Positions 27,833 to 37,696 of a DNA stretch of 64,000 bases are shown in pieces. A program made the translations under genes and the position numbers. Position 1 is the first letter of the stretch. Each line of letters opens with the position of its first letter. Origin of the DNA: Bacillota bacterium (GTDB lineage Bacteria; Bacillota; Clostridia; Christensenellales; UBA1242); assembly GCA_009780065.1 (NCBI GenBank), contig WRAS01000001.1:98521-162520 (forward strand). Direction: 5' to 3'. The notes under the pieces are model-generated. The model was not told where the DNA came from, did not search any database, and saw only the letters and a list, made by a program, of their open reading frames with translations.

Positions 27833-27955
27833 TTATCCTTGCTTTTTGCAGTCGCAGCCGCATTTGCATTCTGGCGTGCATTTGCACTCTTGTGGTGTGC
27901 ATGGGCATTTGTCGCATTTGCATTCTGGGCATTGGCAGATTCTTTCTTTCTCCAT
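27833..27955 (-). CDS. Metallothionein-like 40-aa peptide, 12 Cys (absent from the ORF track)
   Basis: MEKERICQCPECKCDKCPCTPQECKCTPECKCGCDCKKQG*; SD AAAGGAG 11 nt before the ATG; own predicted promoter. Confidence 0.85.
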   Translation of the reverse strand: MEKERICQCPECKCDKCPCTPQECKCTPECKCGCDCKKQG

Positions 27956-27985
27956 GTTACAAGTTCTCCTTTATATATTATAATT

Positions 27986-27997
27986 ATCTTGCAAGAT
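27986..27997 (-). promoter_or_regulatory. Candidate operator palindrome at the predicted transcription start
   Basis: Perfect palindrome ATCTTGCAAGAT immediately downstream of the predicted -10. Confidence 0.6.
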
Positions 27998-28004
27998 TAA
28001 TACA

Positions 28005-28034
28005 ATTATATTTCGTGCAGAGTAAAATGTCCAA
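28005..28034 (-). promoter_or_regulatory. Predicted promoter of the Cys-rich peptide operon
   Basis: TTGGAC-N18-TATAAT on the minus strand. Confidence 0.6.
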
Positions 28035-28054
28035 CAACCGTTCGTTGTGAAGAA

Positions 28055-28582
28055 TTATAAATTACCCTCGATCGTTTTAACAATATTTGTATATACCTCG
28101 TAGGTAGATTCAAAGTCTTTATATTTCACGTCGATCATAATTGGTTTATCGGTTTCTTCGTTAATTACGATTTCGGCTTGTGTCTTTTCGAAATGGATTT
28201 CAATGTCGTTGTCGCCTTGTCGGCCTGTTACAATTATCTCTGGTTCCTCGTTTCTAAAAGAAACATAGGGTTTCATTTTAAAAGCAAATTTGCCTATGAA
28301 GGCATCAAAAGTTTTGTCTTTAATGTCTAATAGAATTTGGTCGTATTTTGTGTGTTTGCTTTTATTGGAAATTTTTTCGTAAACGCTTCTTTTATTTCTT
28401 TTGTTGACAAAATAGAAAATTAGAGGCAAGGCAATTAAGGCAAATAAGACAACAGGAATCAATAAAACTATTGTAATGATATACATTCCCAGAATGCCAA
28501 AAATGATGATGGCTGTTGCATAGATAAATACAAAAAGTCTAATTAAATTAGATATTAAGAAATCCTTTGTGCTTTCTTTCAT
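28055..28582 (-). CDS. Hypothetical membrane protein
   Basis: Two adjacent hydrophobic segments. Start moved from 28603 to 28582 (MKESTKDFLI), 7 nt after TGATATTAT. Confidence 0.65.
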   Translation of the reverse strand: MKESTKDFLISNLIRLFVFIYATAIIIFGILGMYIITIVLLIPVVLFALIALPLIFYFVNKRNKRSVYEKISNKSKHTKYDQILLDIKDKTFDAFIGKFAFKMKPYVSFRNEEPEIIVTGRQGDNDIEIHFEKTQAEIVINEETDKPIMIDVKYKDFESTYEVYTNIVKTIEGNL

Positions 28583-28629
28583 ATCTAAAATAATATCACA
28601 CATTTATGTTGTTGTGATACAATAGTTCC

Positions 28630-29526
28630 ATGCTTGTCGGTCAGATAACTTCTGTACATAAAACTGGGTACGTTGCAATTGCCAATAACGTACCACAATT
28701 TTGTATTGTAAATAATTCGTATAAATCTGACGACAAACCTGTTGTAGGCGATATCGCGCATATCGAAAAGCGGGACGATCAACACATAATTATAAATATC
28801 GAACCACGTAAAAGTGTAATAGGTCGATATGATTTTTTCAAAGAACGGTACCAAGTATTTGCATCCAACGTGGATTTAATAATGGTGGTGACCAGTGCGA
28901 ATCGCGAATTCTCGCCCGCACGTATAAGGCGGTTTTTGTCACTCAGTGGTGATCAAGCGGTTAAGAAGTTAGTTGTTCTTACCAAGGTTGATTTATCGAA
29001 GGATATAGATTTCTATACGAAAAAATTAGAAAAGGAATTTCCAGGTATTTCATATTTTACAATTAATGCACTGGATTCAGAGCAAGTTATGGGTCTGGAA
29101 AAACATTTTAAAAAGGGCGAGGTTGCATTATTACTTGGTTCCAGTGGGGTAGGCAAAAGCACGATAATAAATACCCTGTGTGGAATTAATATCCGAACCC
29201 AAGATGTGCAGGACGAGAGATTTCTTAATAAGGGAAAACACACCACCAGTTCCCGCAATATGTATGCTACAAAAACAGGACGAAAAATTATCGATGTTCC
29301 CGGCGTTAGGATAGTCGGTGTCGAAGAAGATGTTGCAAAAAAATCAGACATATTCGATAAGATAAGTGAATTGGCGCAGGGGTGTAAATTCAGAAACTGC
29401 CGCCATATAACCGAGAATAATTGTGCAGTTAAAAATGCAATCGAACAAGGCGAGTTAGAGGCAGAGGAGTTAGAAAACTTTTTCCAGACAATTGAAAACA
29501 CGGATAGGAAAAAATTTAAGAAATAA
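28630..29526 (+). CDS. rsgA: Small ribosome biogenesis GTPase RsgA
   Basis: Circularly permuted GTPase: TKVDL, GSSGVGKST, DVPGVR, zinc motif CKFRNCRHITENNCAV. Confidence 0.92.
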   Translation: MLVGQITSVHKTGYVAIANNVPQFCIVNNSYKSDDKPVVGDIAHIEKRDDQHIIINIEPRKSVIGRYDFFKERYQVFASNVDLIMVVTSANREFSPARIRRFLSLSGDQAVKKLVVLTKVDLSKDIDFYTKKLEKEFPGISYFTINALDSEQVMGLEKHFKKGEVALLLGSSGVGKSTIINTLCGINIRTQDVQDERFLNKGKHTTSSRNMYATKTGRKIIDVPGVRIVGVEEDVAKKSDIFDKISELAQGCKFRNCRHITENNCAVKNAIEQGELEAEELENFFQTIENTDRKKFKK

Positions 29527-29530
29527 TCAA

Positions 29531-30268
29531 TTAAATTTCAACAACAAAACCATTTCGGCTCCATAGCCAAAATGGGGTATGTAAATCTATTGGAGAGTAC
29601 TTTGTTCCTTTCAGGATATTTTCCCAGCGCTCGCTTGTGATATCACGAATATTTGATTTATCTAATTCATGCTCTGTGATGATACCTAGTTTAACGCTTG
29701 CTTGCAAAACGTGGGTGTCTGGTGCAATTGTAATTGCATTTTTATTTGTTAATTTCAAACCCGTATAATTGGTAACAACATAAAGCCAATAATTCAAAAT
29801 TTTGCTACCAGATAAATATGGAAATTTCTTTTTATTTGCATTGATGAATAACTTAATATTCGCAATGTTGCTATTATTTTGTGTGAACAGGTTTCTTAAA
29901 TCATCATCAAAATCATTAACTATGGTTTCGCACAAAGTTCGCCAAATGGTCGGTTGTTTGTTTGGTTGTAATGCGACTTTATGTTTCACCAGTTTTTCTC
30001 TTAGTTCTTCATTACTCATTAACAGAACTTTTTGTGGATAAAAAATATCTTTGGTTGTTGCATCATTCCAAGTTGAAAGGGCAGATTGCCAAAGTTTGTA
30101 TGAATTGCGTTGGTAGTTTAGTGCCATGGGTAAGGTAAAATAAAGCAGGTTCTCGGAACTTGTTCCATCCAATTTTGGGTTGGCATCTTCGGGCATAATC
30201 TCACCACCAAGTTTACCTTGCTTGTGTAACTCTATTAACTTATCAAGTTTTAATAAAAGCGCTTCCAT
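29531..30268 (-). CDS. Hypothetical protein, possibly divergent HhH-GPD glycosylase-like
   Basis: FPYLSGSKILNYWLYVV...ITIAPDTHVLQASVKLGI resembles the HhH-K/GPD-D arrangement; tentative. Confidence 0.35.
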   Translation of the reverse strand: MEALLLKLDKLIELHKQGKLGGEIMPEDANPKLDGTSSENLLYFTLPMALNYQRNSYKLWQSALSTWNDATTKDIFYPQKVLLMSNEELREKLVKHKVALQPNKQPTIWRTLCETIVNDFDDDLRNLFTQNNSNIANIKLFINANKKKFPYLSGSKILNYWLYVVTNYTGLKLTNKNAITIAPDTHVLQASVKLGIITEHELDKSNIRDITSERWENILKGTKYSPIDLHTPFWLWSRNGFVVEI

Positions 30269-30332
30269 AATTTGTTCTTAGTTTACCATATAACCAGATG
30301 ACATAAAAACACAATAGTGATAAACTTCATTT

Positions 30333-32282
30333 ATGGAAAAAATTATTAATAAAACTGTGGATACTTTGCGTGTGTTGTCCGCCGAGACAATTAGTCACTC
30401 CAACAGCGGTCATTCTGGAATTGCCTTGGGTGCCGCACCAATTATGTATGCAACGTATGCCAGCATGCGCGTAGATCCCGCAAATCCGTCATGGTTCAAT
30501 CGCGACCGTTTTGTGATGAGTGCAGGGCATGGCTCGGCATTACTTTACTCGACGTTAAATATGTTTGGTTTTCCAATTCAAAAGGATGATTTAAAGACGT
30601 TTCGAAAATTGGGAAGCAAGCTCCATGGTCACCCAGAACTTTTTCCCGAATTAGGCATAGATGCCTCTACGGGCCCTCTGGGACAGGGAATTGCGATGGC
30701 GGTTGGAATTGCACTTGCTGAAAAGAAATTATCGGCAACGTATAATCGTGACAAATTATCTATGGTTGATCATTACACATATTGCCTTGTGGGGGACGGA
30801 TGTTTGATGGAAGGGGTCAGTTACGAAGCATGTAATTTAGCGGGTCTATGGCAATTGAACAAGTTAATTGTTCTGTACGATGCGAACGAAATTACATTGG
30901 ACGGAACACGTGCAAGTGCAGACGGCGAAGATATTGTAAAAAGATTTATGGCATGTGGATGGAACGTGTTAGCGGTGGACAAAGCGGACACAGCCACCCC
31001 AATATTGGACGCCCTTAAAAAGGCAAAACGTTCGAAAACAAAACCAACATTAATTGTATGTCGCACCACGATTGGGTATGGATCGTCCACGGCAGGTACA
31101 GCCAAGGCACATGGTCAGGTTTTGACTACGGATGAAATCATGGGATTGCGAAAATCATGGGGATTAAAAGGTGAATTGTTTGCAATTGATAAAGATGTCG
31201 AAGAGCACATGTCAACAATCATCAAAGGAAAAACAGGTGTCAGCAAAAAATGGAAAATAAAAAAATATAAACGAGAATTTCCAACCGAGTACGCAAACCT
31301 TGTTCAATTTTATGAAGTCAAAAAAAAGCCAGCGCAATACAATTTAAATGCGAATAAAAAACCAATGGCGTTGCGTGATGCTGGGCACGAGATGTTGCAA
31401 CAAATGCACGCGCAAAACCCGCGTCTGGTTGGTGCCAATGCGGATATATCATCCACAACAAAAGCGTTTATAAAGGGCGGTGGAATATGGGCGGTGGACA
31501 ATCAAACGGCGACCGATATTGCATGCGGTGTACGTGAACATGCTATGGCGGCGATTGCGAATGGACTGGCGCTGCATGGATATATGCTGTATTGTTCGAC
31601 GTTCTTGGCTTTCTCGGATTATTTGAAACCTGCATTAAGATTAAGTTCATTAATGAATTTGCCAGTACATTATATATTCAGTCACGATGGTATAGGCAAC
31701 CCACCAGACGGCCCAACACACCAGGCGAACGAGCACATCACCGCATTACGAATAGTTCCCAATATGCATGTATTCCGCCCATGCAATGATGTGGAAACCG
31801 CACAAACATTCAAATGGATATACGAAAGCGGAAAGCCATCGACAACAATAGTCAGCCGCAGTGGCGGTACATATCCAACGTATTCAGACAATGCGGATGT
31901 AACCAAAGGTGGGTATTTGGTGAAATCTGTGGACAATCCGCAAGCGACTATATTGGCAACGGGATTGGAGGTGGAGCTTGCGATGGATGTGGGTGAAATG
32001 CTTGCAAAAGAGAGTATTCATGTAAACGTTGCAAGTATGCCATGTTTGGAACTGTTTAACGTACAAAGTGGCGCATACAAAAAATCTGTCCTTGGCAAGG
32101 CACCGCGTGTTGCAATCGAAATGGGGAACGGTATAATCTGGCACAAATATGTTGGCGACAAGGGCAGTATTATCAGTTTCGATGAATTCGGCAAAAGTGC
32201 AGGCGAGAAAGAGTTGCGCGAACATCTTGGATTTACAACGGAGAACGTAGTCAAGGTTATAAAGGAAATGTTGGAGAAATAA
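30333..32282 (+). CDS. tkt: Transketolase
   Basis: SNSGHSGIALGAAP, GHGSALLYS, LGQGIAMAVGIA, GDGCLMEGVSYEA, YCSTFLAFSDYLKPALRLSSL, HDGIGNPPDGPTHQ. Confidence 0.95.
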   Translation: MEKIINKTVDTLRVLSAETISHSNSGHSGIALGAAPIMYATYASMRVDPANPSWFNRDRFVMSAGHGSALLYSTLNMFGFPIQKDDLKTFRKLGSKLHGHPELFPELGIDASTGPLGQGIAMAVGIALAEKKLSATYNRDKLSMVDHYTYCLVGDGCLMEGVSYEACNLAGLWQLNKLIVLYDANEITLDGTRASADGEDIVKRFMACGWNVLAVDKADTATPILDALKKAKRSKTKPTLIVCRTTIGYGSSTAGTAKAHGQVLTTDEIMGLRKSWGLKGELFAIDKDVEEHMSTIIKGKTGVSKKWKIKKYKREFPTEYANLVQFYEVKKKPAQYNLNANKKPMALRDAGHEMLQQMHAQNPRLVGANADISSTTKAFIKGGGIWAVDNQTATDIACGVREHAMAAIANGLALHGYMLYCSTFLAFSDYLKPALRLSSLMNLPVHYIFSHDGIGNPPDGPTHQANEHITALRIVPNMHVFRPCNDVETAQTFKWIYESGKPSTTIVSRSGGTYPTYSDNADVTKGGYLVKSVDNPQATILATGLEVELAMDVGEMLAKESIHVNVASMPCLELFNVQSGAYKKSVLGKAPRVAIEMGNGIIWHKYVGDKGSIISFDEFGKSAGEKELREHLGFTTENVVKVIKEMLEK

Positions 32283-32286
32283 AATT

Positions 32287-32949
32287 ATGAAATATATTTT
32301 TGTAAGACATGGCGAACCTGAAAATTGTTATGGACCAAATGGCGAATATAAACCAAGCAAAAAATCTGGTCTTAGTACAGTTGGAATACAACAAGCAAGA
32401 TCAGCAGGGCAATTGATAAAACAACAATATAACCCAAAATATATTATATCAAGTGACACACGGCGTGCGCTTGAAACTGCACAACAAATTAATTCGCAGT
32501 TGAATGAACAACTTGAGATATCAGAAAATGAAGAAGTGCGAGAACATCATATTTACGAAGACGTGTTAGACAGTAAAGATGTGTTAGATAGCGAGTATGG
32601 AGAAGGCGGAAGTAATAAAATAATGGAGAGAGGAGCAATACCTTTTGAACAGGCATTCGCGAAATGTCAAAAGATTATAGAAAACCTTGAACAGGGACAA
32701 TATGATGGGGATGTGGTTATTGCAACACATGGTAATATTATGAGAATGTTAAAATTCTGTGCCATAGAAACCGAACCCGATTATGAGAGATACAAGTCAA
32801 CTTTGGATGGGTCCATTTATTCACGAGGCAAAGTAAGAAATTTTTGCAAAATGTTTGCGGTTGACCTTGACGTGCCAAGAGAACAAAGAAAAATAGTGGA
32901 AATGAAAATTGCAAAAGAACAACAAGCAGGTAAAGAAGAAATAGAATAG
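32287..32949 (+). CDS. Histidine phosphatase (phosphoglycerate mutase-like) family protein
   Basis: YIFVRHGEPE...ISSDTRRALETA...VVIATHGNIMRML. Confidence 0.88.
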   Translation: MKYIFVRHGEPENCYGPNGEYKPSKKSGLSTVGIQQARSAGQLIKQQYNPKYIISSDTRRALETAQQINSQLNEQLEISENEEVREHHIYEDVLDSKDVLDSEYGEGGSNKIMERGAIPFEQAFAKCQKIIENLEQGQYDGDVVIATHGNIMRMLKFCAIETEPDYERYKSTLDGSIYSRGKVRNFCKMFAVDLDVPREQRKIVEMKIAKEQQAGKEEIE

Positions 32950-32980
32950 CCAGCCATTACTTAGCAATGTTGTAAACAAA

Positions 32981-35900
32981 TTATTCTTGCTCTGGCAGAT
33001 TACGCTCTAATTTTTTTCGTTGTCTTTCGGCATGTAACCTTGCTTCCTCAAACAACCTTTCTGCGGCTTCTGGATTTACTTTTAAAAGGGAACTGTAACG
33101 TGTTTCTTTCATCAGAAATTCACGGAAATCTTCGGTTGGGGGTTTGCTGTCAATCTTTAATCCATACTCTGGACTGCGTCTGTACATTGTCCAATAGCCG
33201 CATGCAACGGCGTCCTTCATTTGTTTCATACTTTGTGACATGTCAATACCGTGGTTTATACATGTTGCATATGCGATTAACACGGATGGACCCCTGTGCG
33301 CTTCGGCTTCCTTGATTGCGTTTAATGTCTGGGCATAGTTCGCACCAATTGCAATTTGTGCGATATACACATTGTCATAATTCATGGCAATAAGACCCAG
33401 GTCTTTTTTATTGGTTGGTTTTCCGCCTGCCGCGAATTTTGCGATGGCACCCGCTGGGGTTGCTTTTGATTGCTGACCGCCTGTGTTGGAATAGACCTCG
33501 GTATCTAGGACCAGAATATTAACATCCTCGTTCTGGGCGATTACATGATCCAAACCGCCATATCCAATGTCATACGCCCAACCGTCTCCGCCCATAATCC
33601 ACACGGATTTTTTGTCCAATACATCGGCACGCGCAATAATTTCTTTGGCGCCAGTAGGTCTTTGCGTTTTAAGGTGTGCCAGCAGTTCATCAATCGCAAC
33701 ATCGTTTTCGTTTGCATCTTCCAGAGTTTCCAGATATTTCGCCGCTTTGTCATCGCCAGAGTCTGCAAGGGTCTTTACGTGTTTAATAACTTCATCACGT
33801 CGTAAATCATAGGCAAGTCGTATCCCATGACCGAACTCGGCAGTGTCCTCGAATAGACTGTTTGCCCAGGATGGGCCACGGCCATTTTCATCTTTTGTGT
33901 ATGGACAGACAGGGGAGGAACCGCCGTAGATACTGGTACAACCGGTTGCGTTGGCGATAATCATGCGTTTTCCGAACAATTGACTAATCAACTTTATATA
34001 CGGCGTCTGGCCGCAACCCGCACATGCGCCGCTGAATTCAAAATAAGGTTTCAAAAATTGTGAATTTTTTATATTTGTTGGATTGACATCTGGATATGGA
34101 ATGGTCTTTGTGAATTCATAATTTTTGCGCTCATCAATTTGGTTAAAGTCCACCATTTTCAACGCCTTTTCTTTGGACGGGCAAACATTCACACACACAC
34201 CACAACCGGTACAGTCTTCTTGGTTAAGTTGTAACCGATATTGTTTATCCGCAAAGCCACCTGTCGCGTTCAATGTAACGAAATCTTTCGGGGCCTGTTG
34301 TACTTGTTTATTATCCAATAAATGTGGTCGAATTGTCGCATGCGGACATGCTGCAACGCATTGGTTACATTGGATACAATTTTCGTGAAGCCATTTAGGC
34401 AGCGTGGTTGCAATGTTTCGTTTTTCGAATTGACTGGTGCCTGTTGGAACGCGTCCATCTGGCGAGAAGGAAGACACAGGTAATTCATCCCCGCGAAGGG
34501 TATTCACAAGATGACAAAATTCATTATAGTATTTGTCCTTGCTTGGTTTCTTTTCTTTGGCAATTTCAATTTGCGCCCATGACCCAGGAATTTCGAACCT
34601 TTCAATAGAACTGTCGGCCGAGTCAATGGCGTCATAATTCATTTGTAAAACTGCTTCGCCTTTTTTGCCGTAACTGGCTTTGGCGGCGGCTTTCATGAAT
34701 TCCTTGGCTTGCTTAAATGGTACAACGTTTGCCAGTTTAAAAAACGCCGCCTGCATAATTGTATTGATACGGAATTTAAGACCCAAATCATGGGCAATCT
34801 TGTATGCATTAATTGTGTAAAAGTTTATGTTTTTTGTTGCCAAGATTCTTTTTACATTGTTTGGAAGGATTTTTTCCAACTCGGTTTTGGTGTATGTGGT
34901 ATTCAACAGGAAAGTCCCGCTGTCCTTGATACCGCCCAGCATATCAAAGCGGTTCAAAAACGATTGATTGTGACAAGCAACGAATGACGGGTTTTTTACC
35001 AGATACGCACTCTTGATTTGGTCTTTACCAAAACGCAGGTGAGATATCGTCGTTGAGCCAGATTTTTTACTATCGAACACAAAATAACCTTGAGCGTACA
35101 TGTTTGTGTTGTCACCAATAATTGAGACACTGTTACGTGTTGCGGAGACTGTACCGTCACTACCAAGTCCATAGAACACATAACCGCCGCTTTCCACCAA
35201 TTCTGGAAAATGCTTTGTTTCCAGATTTGTATGTGTGACATCATCATTAATTCCCACGGTAAAGTGTGTCCGTGGAGATTCCGTAGACATATTTTCGTAT
35301 ATTGTTGCAACGATGTCTGGGGTGAATTCTTTGCTTGACAGTCCATAACGCCCAGCCAGAGTTTTAATGTGTGTAATCTTTGATTCAAACAATGCGGTGC
35401 AAACATCTGTGTACAGCGGATCACCCAATGCGCCATTCTCCTTTGTGCGATCAAGTACGGTAATAACTTGGGTAGATGTTGGAAGCGCAGCCACAAAAGC
35501 GGCGGCATTAAATGGACGATATAAACGAACCTTTAATAATCCATAATCCGCGCCATTTGCATTTAGTTTTGTAATTGTTTCCTCGATTGTTTCACAGCCC
35601 GAACCCATTGCAATAACCACATGCTTTGCGTTTGGATCGCCGACATATTCAAACGGTGCATAATTTTTGCCGACCAGTTTATTCACCTTGGTCATATATG
35701 ATTCCACAATATCGTAAATAGCGGCGACGTGCTTGTTACATGCCTCGCGATTTTGAAAGTACGTGTCTGGGTTCTGTGCGGTGCCGGCCTGGTGCGGGAA
35801 CAGTGGGTTCAGGGCACGACTGCGGAATTCCTGTAACTTCTTTTGATTGACCAATTTAAGCATCGCGGCGTCCGAAATAGACACAACCTTGTTTAACTCG

Positions 35901-36442
35901 TGACTGGTACGGAACCCATCAAAGAAATGCAGGAAAGGGTAACTTGCCTCTATCGTTGCAAGGTGTGCGACCAGAGCCATGTCTTGGGCTTCTTGGACAC
36001 TGTTGGATGATAACATTGCAAAACCCGTCGAACGTGTGCTGTAAATATCGCTGTGATCGCCAAAGATACTTAATGCATGACTGGCAAGTGATCGCGCGGA
36101 AACATGAATAACACACGGCAACAATTCACCCACGATTTTGTACATATTCGGAATCATTAATAATAATCCCTGAGACGCCGTAAAAGTCGTGGACAACGCC
36201 CCTGCCGCCGCCAACCCATGCAATGCGCCCGCCGCACCCGCCTCGGATTGATATTGCACGACACGCGGTACGTTTCCAAATACATTGGGTTGCCCCTTTG
36301 CCATCCATGCATCACAATATTCCGCCATATCGGATGATGGTGTAATCGGATATATCGCCGCCGCCTCAGACAGGGCATATGCCACCGAACTGGCTGCCCA
36401 GTTTCCATTGATTGTCTTCATTTGTTTTTTATTATTTCCCAT
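32981..36442 (-). CDS. nifJ: Pyruvate:ferredoxin (flavodoxin) oxidoreductase
   Basis: YPITPSSDMAEY, two 4Fe-4S motifs (CIQCNQCVAACPH; CTGCGVCVNVCP), FSGACAGCGQTPY, GGDGWAYDIGYGGLDHV. Confidence 0.95.
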   Translation of the reverse strand: MGNNKKQMKTINGNWAASSVAYALSEAAAIYPITPSSDMAEYCDAWMAKGQPNVFGNVPRVVQYQSEAGAAGALHGLAAAGALSTTFTASQGLLLMIPNMYKIVGELLPCVIHVSARSLASHALSIFGDHSDIYSTRSTGFAMLSSNSVQEAQDMALVAHLATIEASYPFLHFFDGFRTSHELNKVVSISDAAMLKLVNQKKLQEFRSRALNPLFPHQAGTAQNPDTYFQNREACNKHVAAIYDIVESYMTKVNKLVGKNYAPFEYVGDPNAKHVVIAMGSGCETIEETITKLNANGADYGLLKVRLYRPFNAAAFVAALPTSTQVITVLDRTKENGALGDPLYTDVCTALFESKITHIKTLAGRYGLSSKEFTPDIVATIYENMSTESPRTHFTVGINDDVTHTNLETKHFPELVESGGYVFYGLGSDGTVSATRNSVSIIGDNTNMYAQGYFVFDSKKSGSTTISHLRFGKDQIKSAYLVKNPSFVACHNQSFLNRFDMLGGIKDSGTFLLNTTYTKTELEKILPNNVKRILATKNINFYTINAYKIAHDLGLKFRINTIMQAAFFKLANVVPFKQAKEFMKAAAKASYGKKGEAVLQMNYDAIDSADSSIERFEIPGSWAQIEIAKEKKPSKDKYYNEFCHLVNTLRGDELPVSSFSPDGRVPTGTSQFEKRNIATTLPKWLHENCIQCNQCVAACPHATIRPHLLDNKQVQQAPKDFVTLNATGGFADKQYRLQLNQEDCTGCGVCVNVCPSKEKALKMVDFNQIDERKNYEFTKTIPYPDVNPTNIKNSQFLKPYFEFSGACAGCGQTPYIKLISQLFGKRMIIANATGCTSIYGGSSPVCPYTKDENGRGPSWANSLFEDTAEFGHGIRLAYDLRRDEVIKHVKTLADSGDDKAAKYLETLEDANENDVAIDELLAHLKTQRPTGAKEIIARADVLDKKSVWIMGGDGWAYDIGYGGLDHVIAQNEDVNILVLDTEVYSNTGGQQSKATPAGAIAKFAAGGKPTNKKDLGLIAMNYDNVYIAQIAIGANYAQTLNAIKEAEAHRGPSVLIAYATCINHGIDMSQSMKQMKDAVACGYWTMYRRSPEYGLKIDSKPPTEDFREFLMKETRYSSLLKVNPEAAERLFEEARLHAERQRKKLERNLPEQE

Positions 36443-36554
36443 ATGCCCATTTTAATATAATTAAACACCATATGGCAAACCAATTTGGGAGGGGGATGAT
36501 ACAAATAAAATTTGACATGCATGAATAAATTGTTGCAATAAAACAGGGAGTCAA

Positions 36555-37052
36555 ATGAAATCAAATAAAAAATTGAAGGTGCTTATTAGCATATGTACAA
36601 CAAAATTAGTTGCTATGTTAGGAATCATGTGGGTCATTTTCTTTGTGTTGAGTCTAAATTATTCATCAAGAATAGATTGGATTTTTGCGTTGTTAACAGT
36701 GCTTCTTCTTTTAGGATTTTTAGTCTTACTTGCTATTGTTTTGTATTTGGTAAAACAAAGAGAGGAAACAAAAGGAGAAAAAAATGAATCAAGCAAAAAA
36801 ATGAAAATTCTAACAATATTATGTGTTTCGTTGTTAACGATCTGGGTTGCAATTTTTATTGCACTTTTCTTAATGCACAGGCCAGAAGAACTACCGCCGT
36901 ATATGGGTACAGGTGGGCCTATGAATAATAGACCTTCTTGGGAAGAAATTTTAGTTTTATTGAGATTTTTCATACCAATCATCATTATTATACTTTTAAT
37001 GGTTATTACATTTTTGTTGATTAAAAAAAGAAAAATAAAAGGAAGAAAATAA
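36555..37052 (+). CDS. Hypothetical four-TM membrane protein
   Basis: Hydrophobic segments; SD gggag. Confidence 0.6.
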   Translation: MKSNKKLKVLISICTTKLVAMLGIMWVIFFVLSLNYSSRIDWIFALLTVLLLLGFLVLLAIVLYLVKQREETKGEKNESSKKMKILTILCVSLLTIWVAIFIALFLMHRPEELPPYMGTGGPMNNRPSWEEILVLLRFFIPIIIIILLMVITFLLIKKRKIKGRK

Positions 37053-37117
37053 GGAGACAAATGGGTAATAAAAAAATGCGATGTTATCTATTTTGGTTTG
37101 CAACCCGACATAGCAGC

Positions 37118-37136
37118 GCGTCTTGAAACAAGACGC
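37118..37136 (+). ncRNA. Perfect hairpin in a candidate structured leader
   Basis: GCGTCTTG-AAA-CAAGACGC; second stem GCAGAAA(37158-37164)/TTTCTGC(37186-37192). No terminator T-tract. Confidence 0.35.
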
Positions 37137-37315
37137 ATAGGAATAAATAGGAGTATAGCAGAAACATCTATGTTACACATCCCACTTTCTGCTGATCAAG
37201 GTGAACATAAGTTATCTTTTAGTTTTTTCTTTTATTTAAACTTATCCAATGGGCAATTTCTAATAGTTCGGTCAAATATTGTTGTTTTAACGATAATTTA
37301 ATTTAGGAGGAATCT

Positions 37316-37696
37316 ATGAAAAAACATTTAAGAAAACTGGCAATTTTTGCTTTGCTACTTGTCTTTGCATTAACACCATTTATCTTCTCGATTGGAAAAA
37401 GCGAAACACGAAATGTTTTAGCGAATACACGAAATTTAGTAATTGATTCGAATTGTATAGATTGCGAATGTATAGAATGTTTTTGTAAAGATTGTTGTGT
37501 AAATGATAATAACATCATTCGTGGTGGATATCACATTGATGATATACGACAAATAGTCGGTGTGCAATCATACATGCAACTACAACCACGTGAAATTGTG
37601 CGTATGCATACGATTGATGGCTATATAAAAACCTATGAAAACGCACTATCATTGGATGTTGTTGAATCTCGTTCTAATTTGTATCGTTGTACATAA
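37316..37696 (+). pseudogene. Secreted Cys-cluster protein, N-terminal part; probably frameshifted into the next ORF
   Basis: SD taggagg; signal peptide MKKHLRKLAIFALLLVFALTPFIF; CIDCECIECFCKDCC. Stops at 37696 while 37635-38012 stays open in the +1 frame. Confidence 0.55.

Noticed and set aside
27813-27932. N-terminal extension MPRMQMRQMPMHTTRVQMHARMQMRLRLQKAR of the listed 117-aa XRE ORF
   Set aside because: It is an out-of-frame reading of the 40-aa Cys-rich gene; the HTH domain starts around 27827/27812.
27658-28050. 130-aa plus-strand ORF rich in Cys/Ile
   Set aside because: Antisense shadow of the XRE and Cys-rich genes; no SD or recognisable domain.
34996-35508. 170-aa ORF on the same strand as nifJ in another frame
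   Set aside because: Out-of-frame with the unambiguous PFOR coding sequence.
37098-37301. 67-aa ORF
   Set aside because: Overlaps the hairpin region, start lacks SD and the sequence is not recognisably protein-like; kept only as part of the candidate leader finding.
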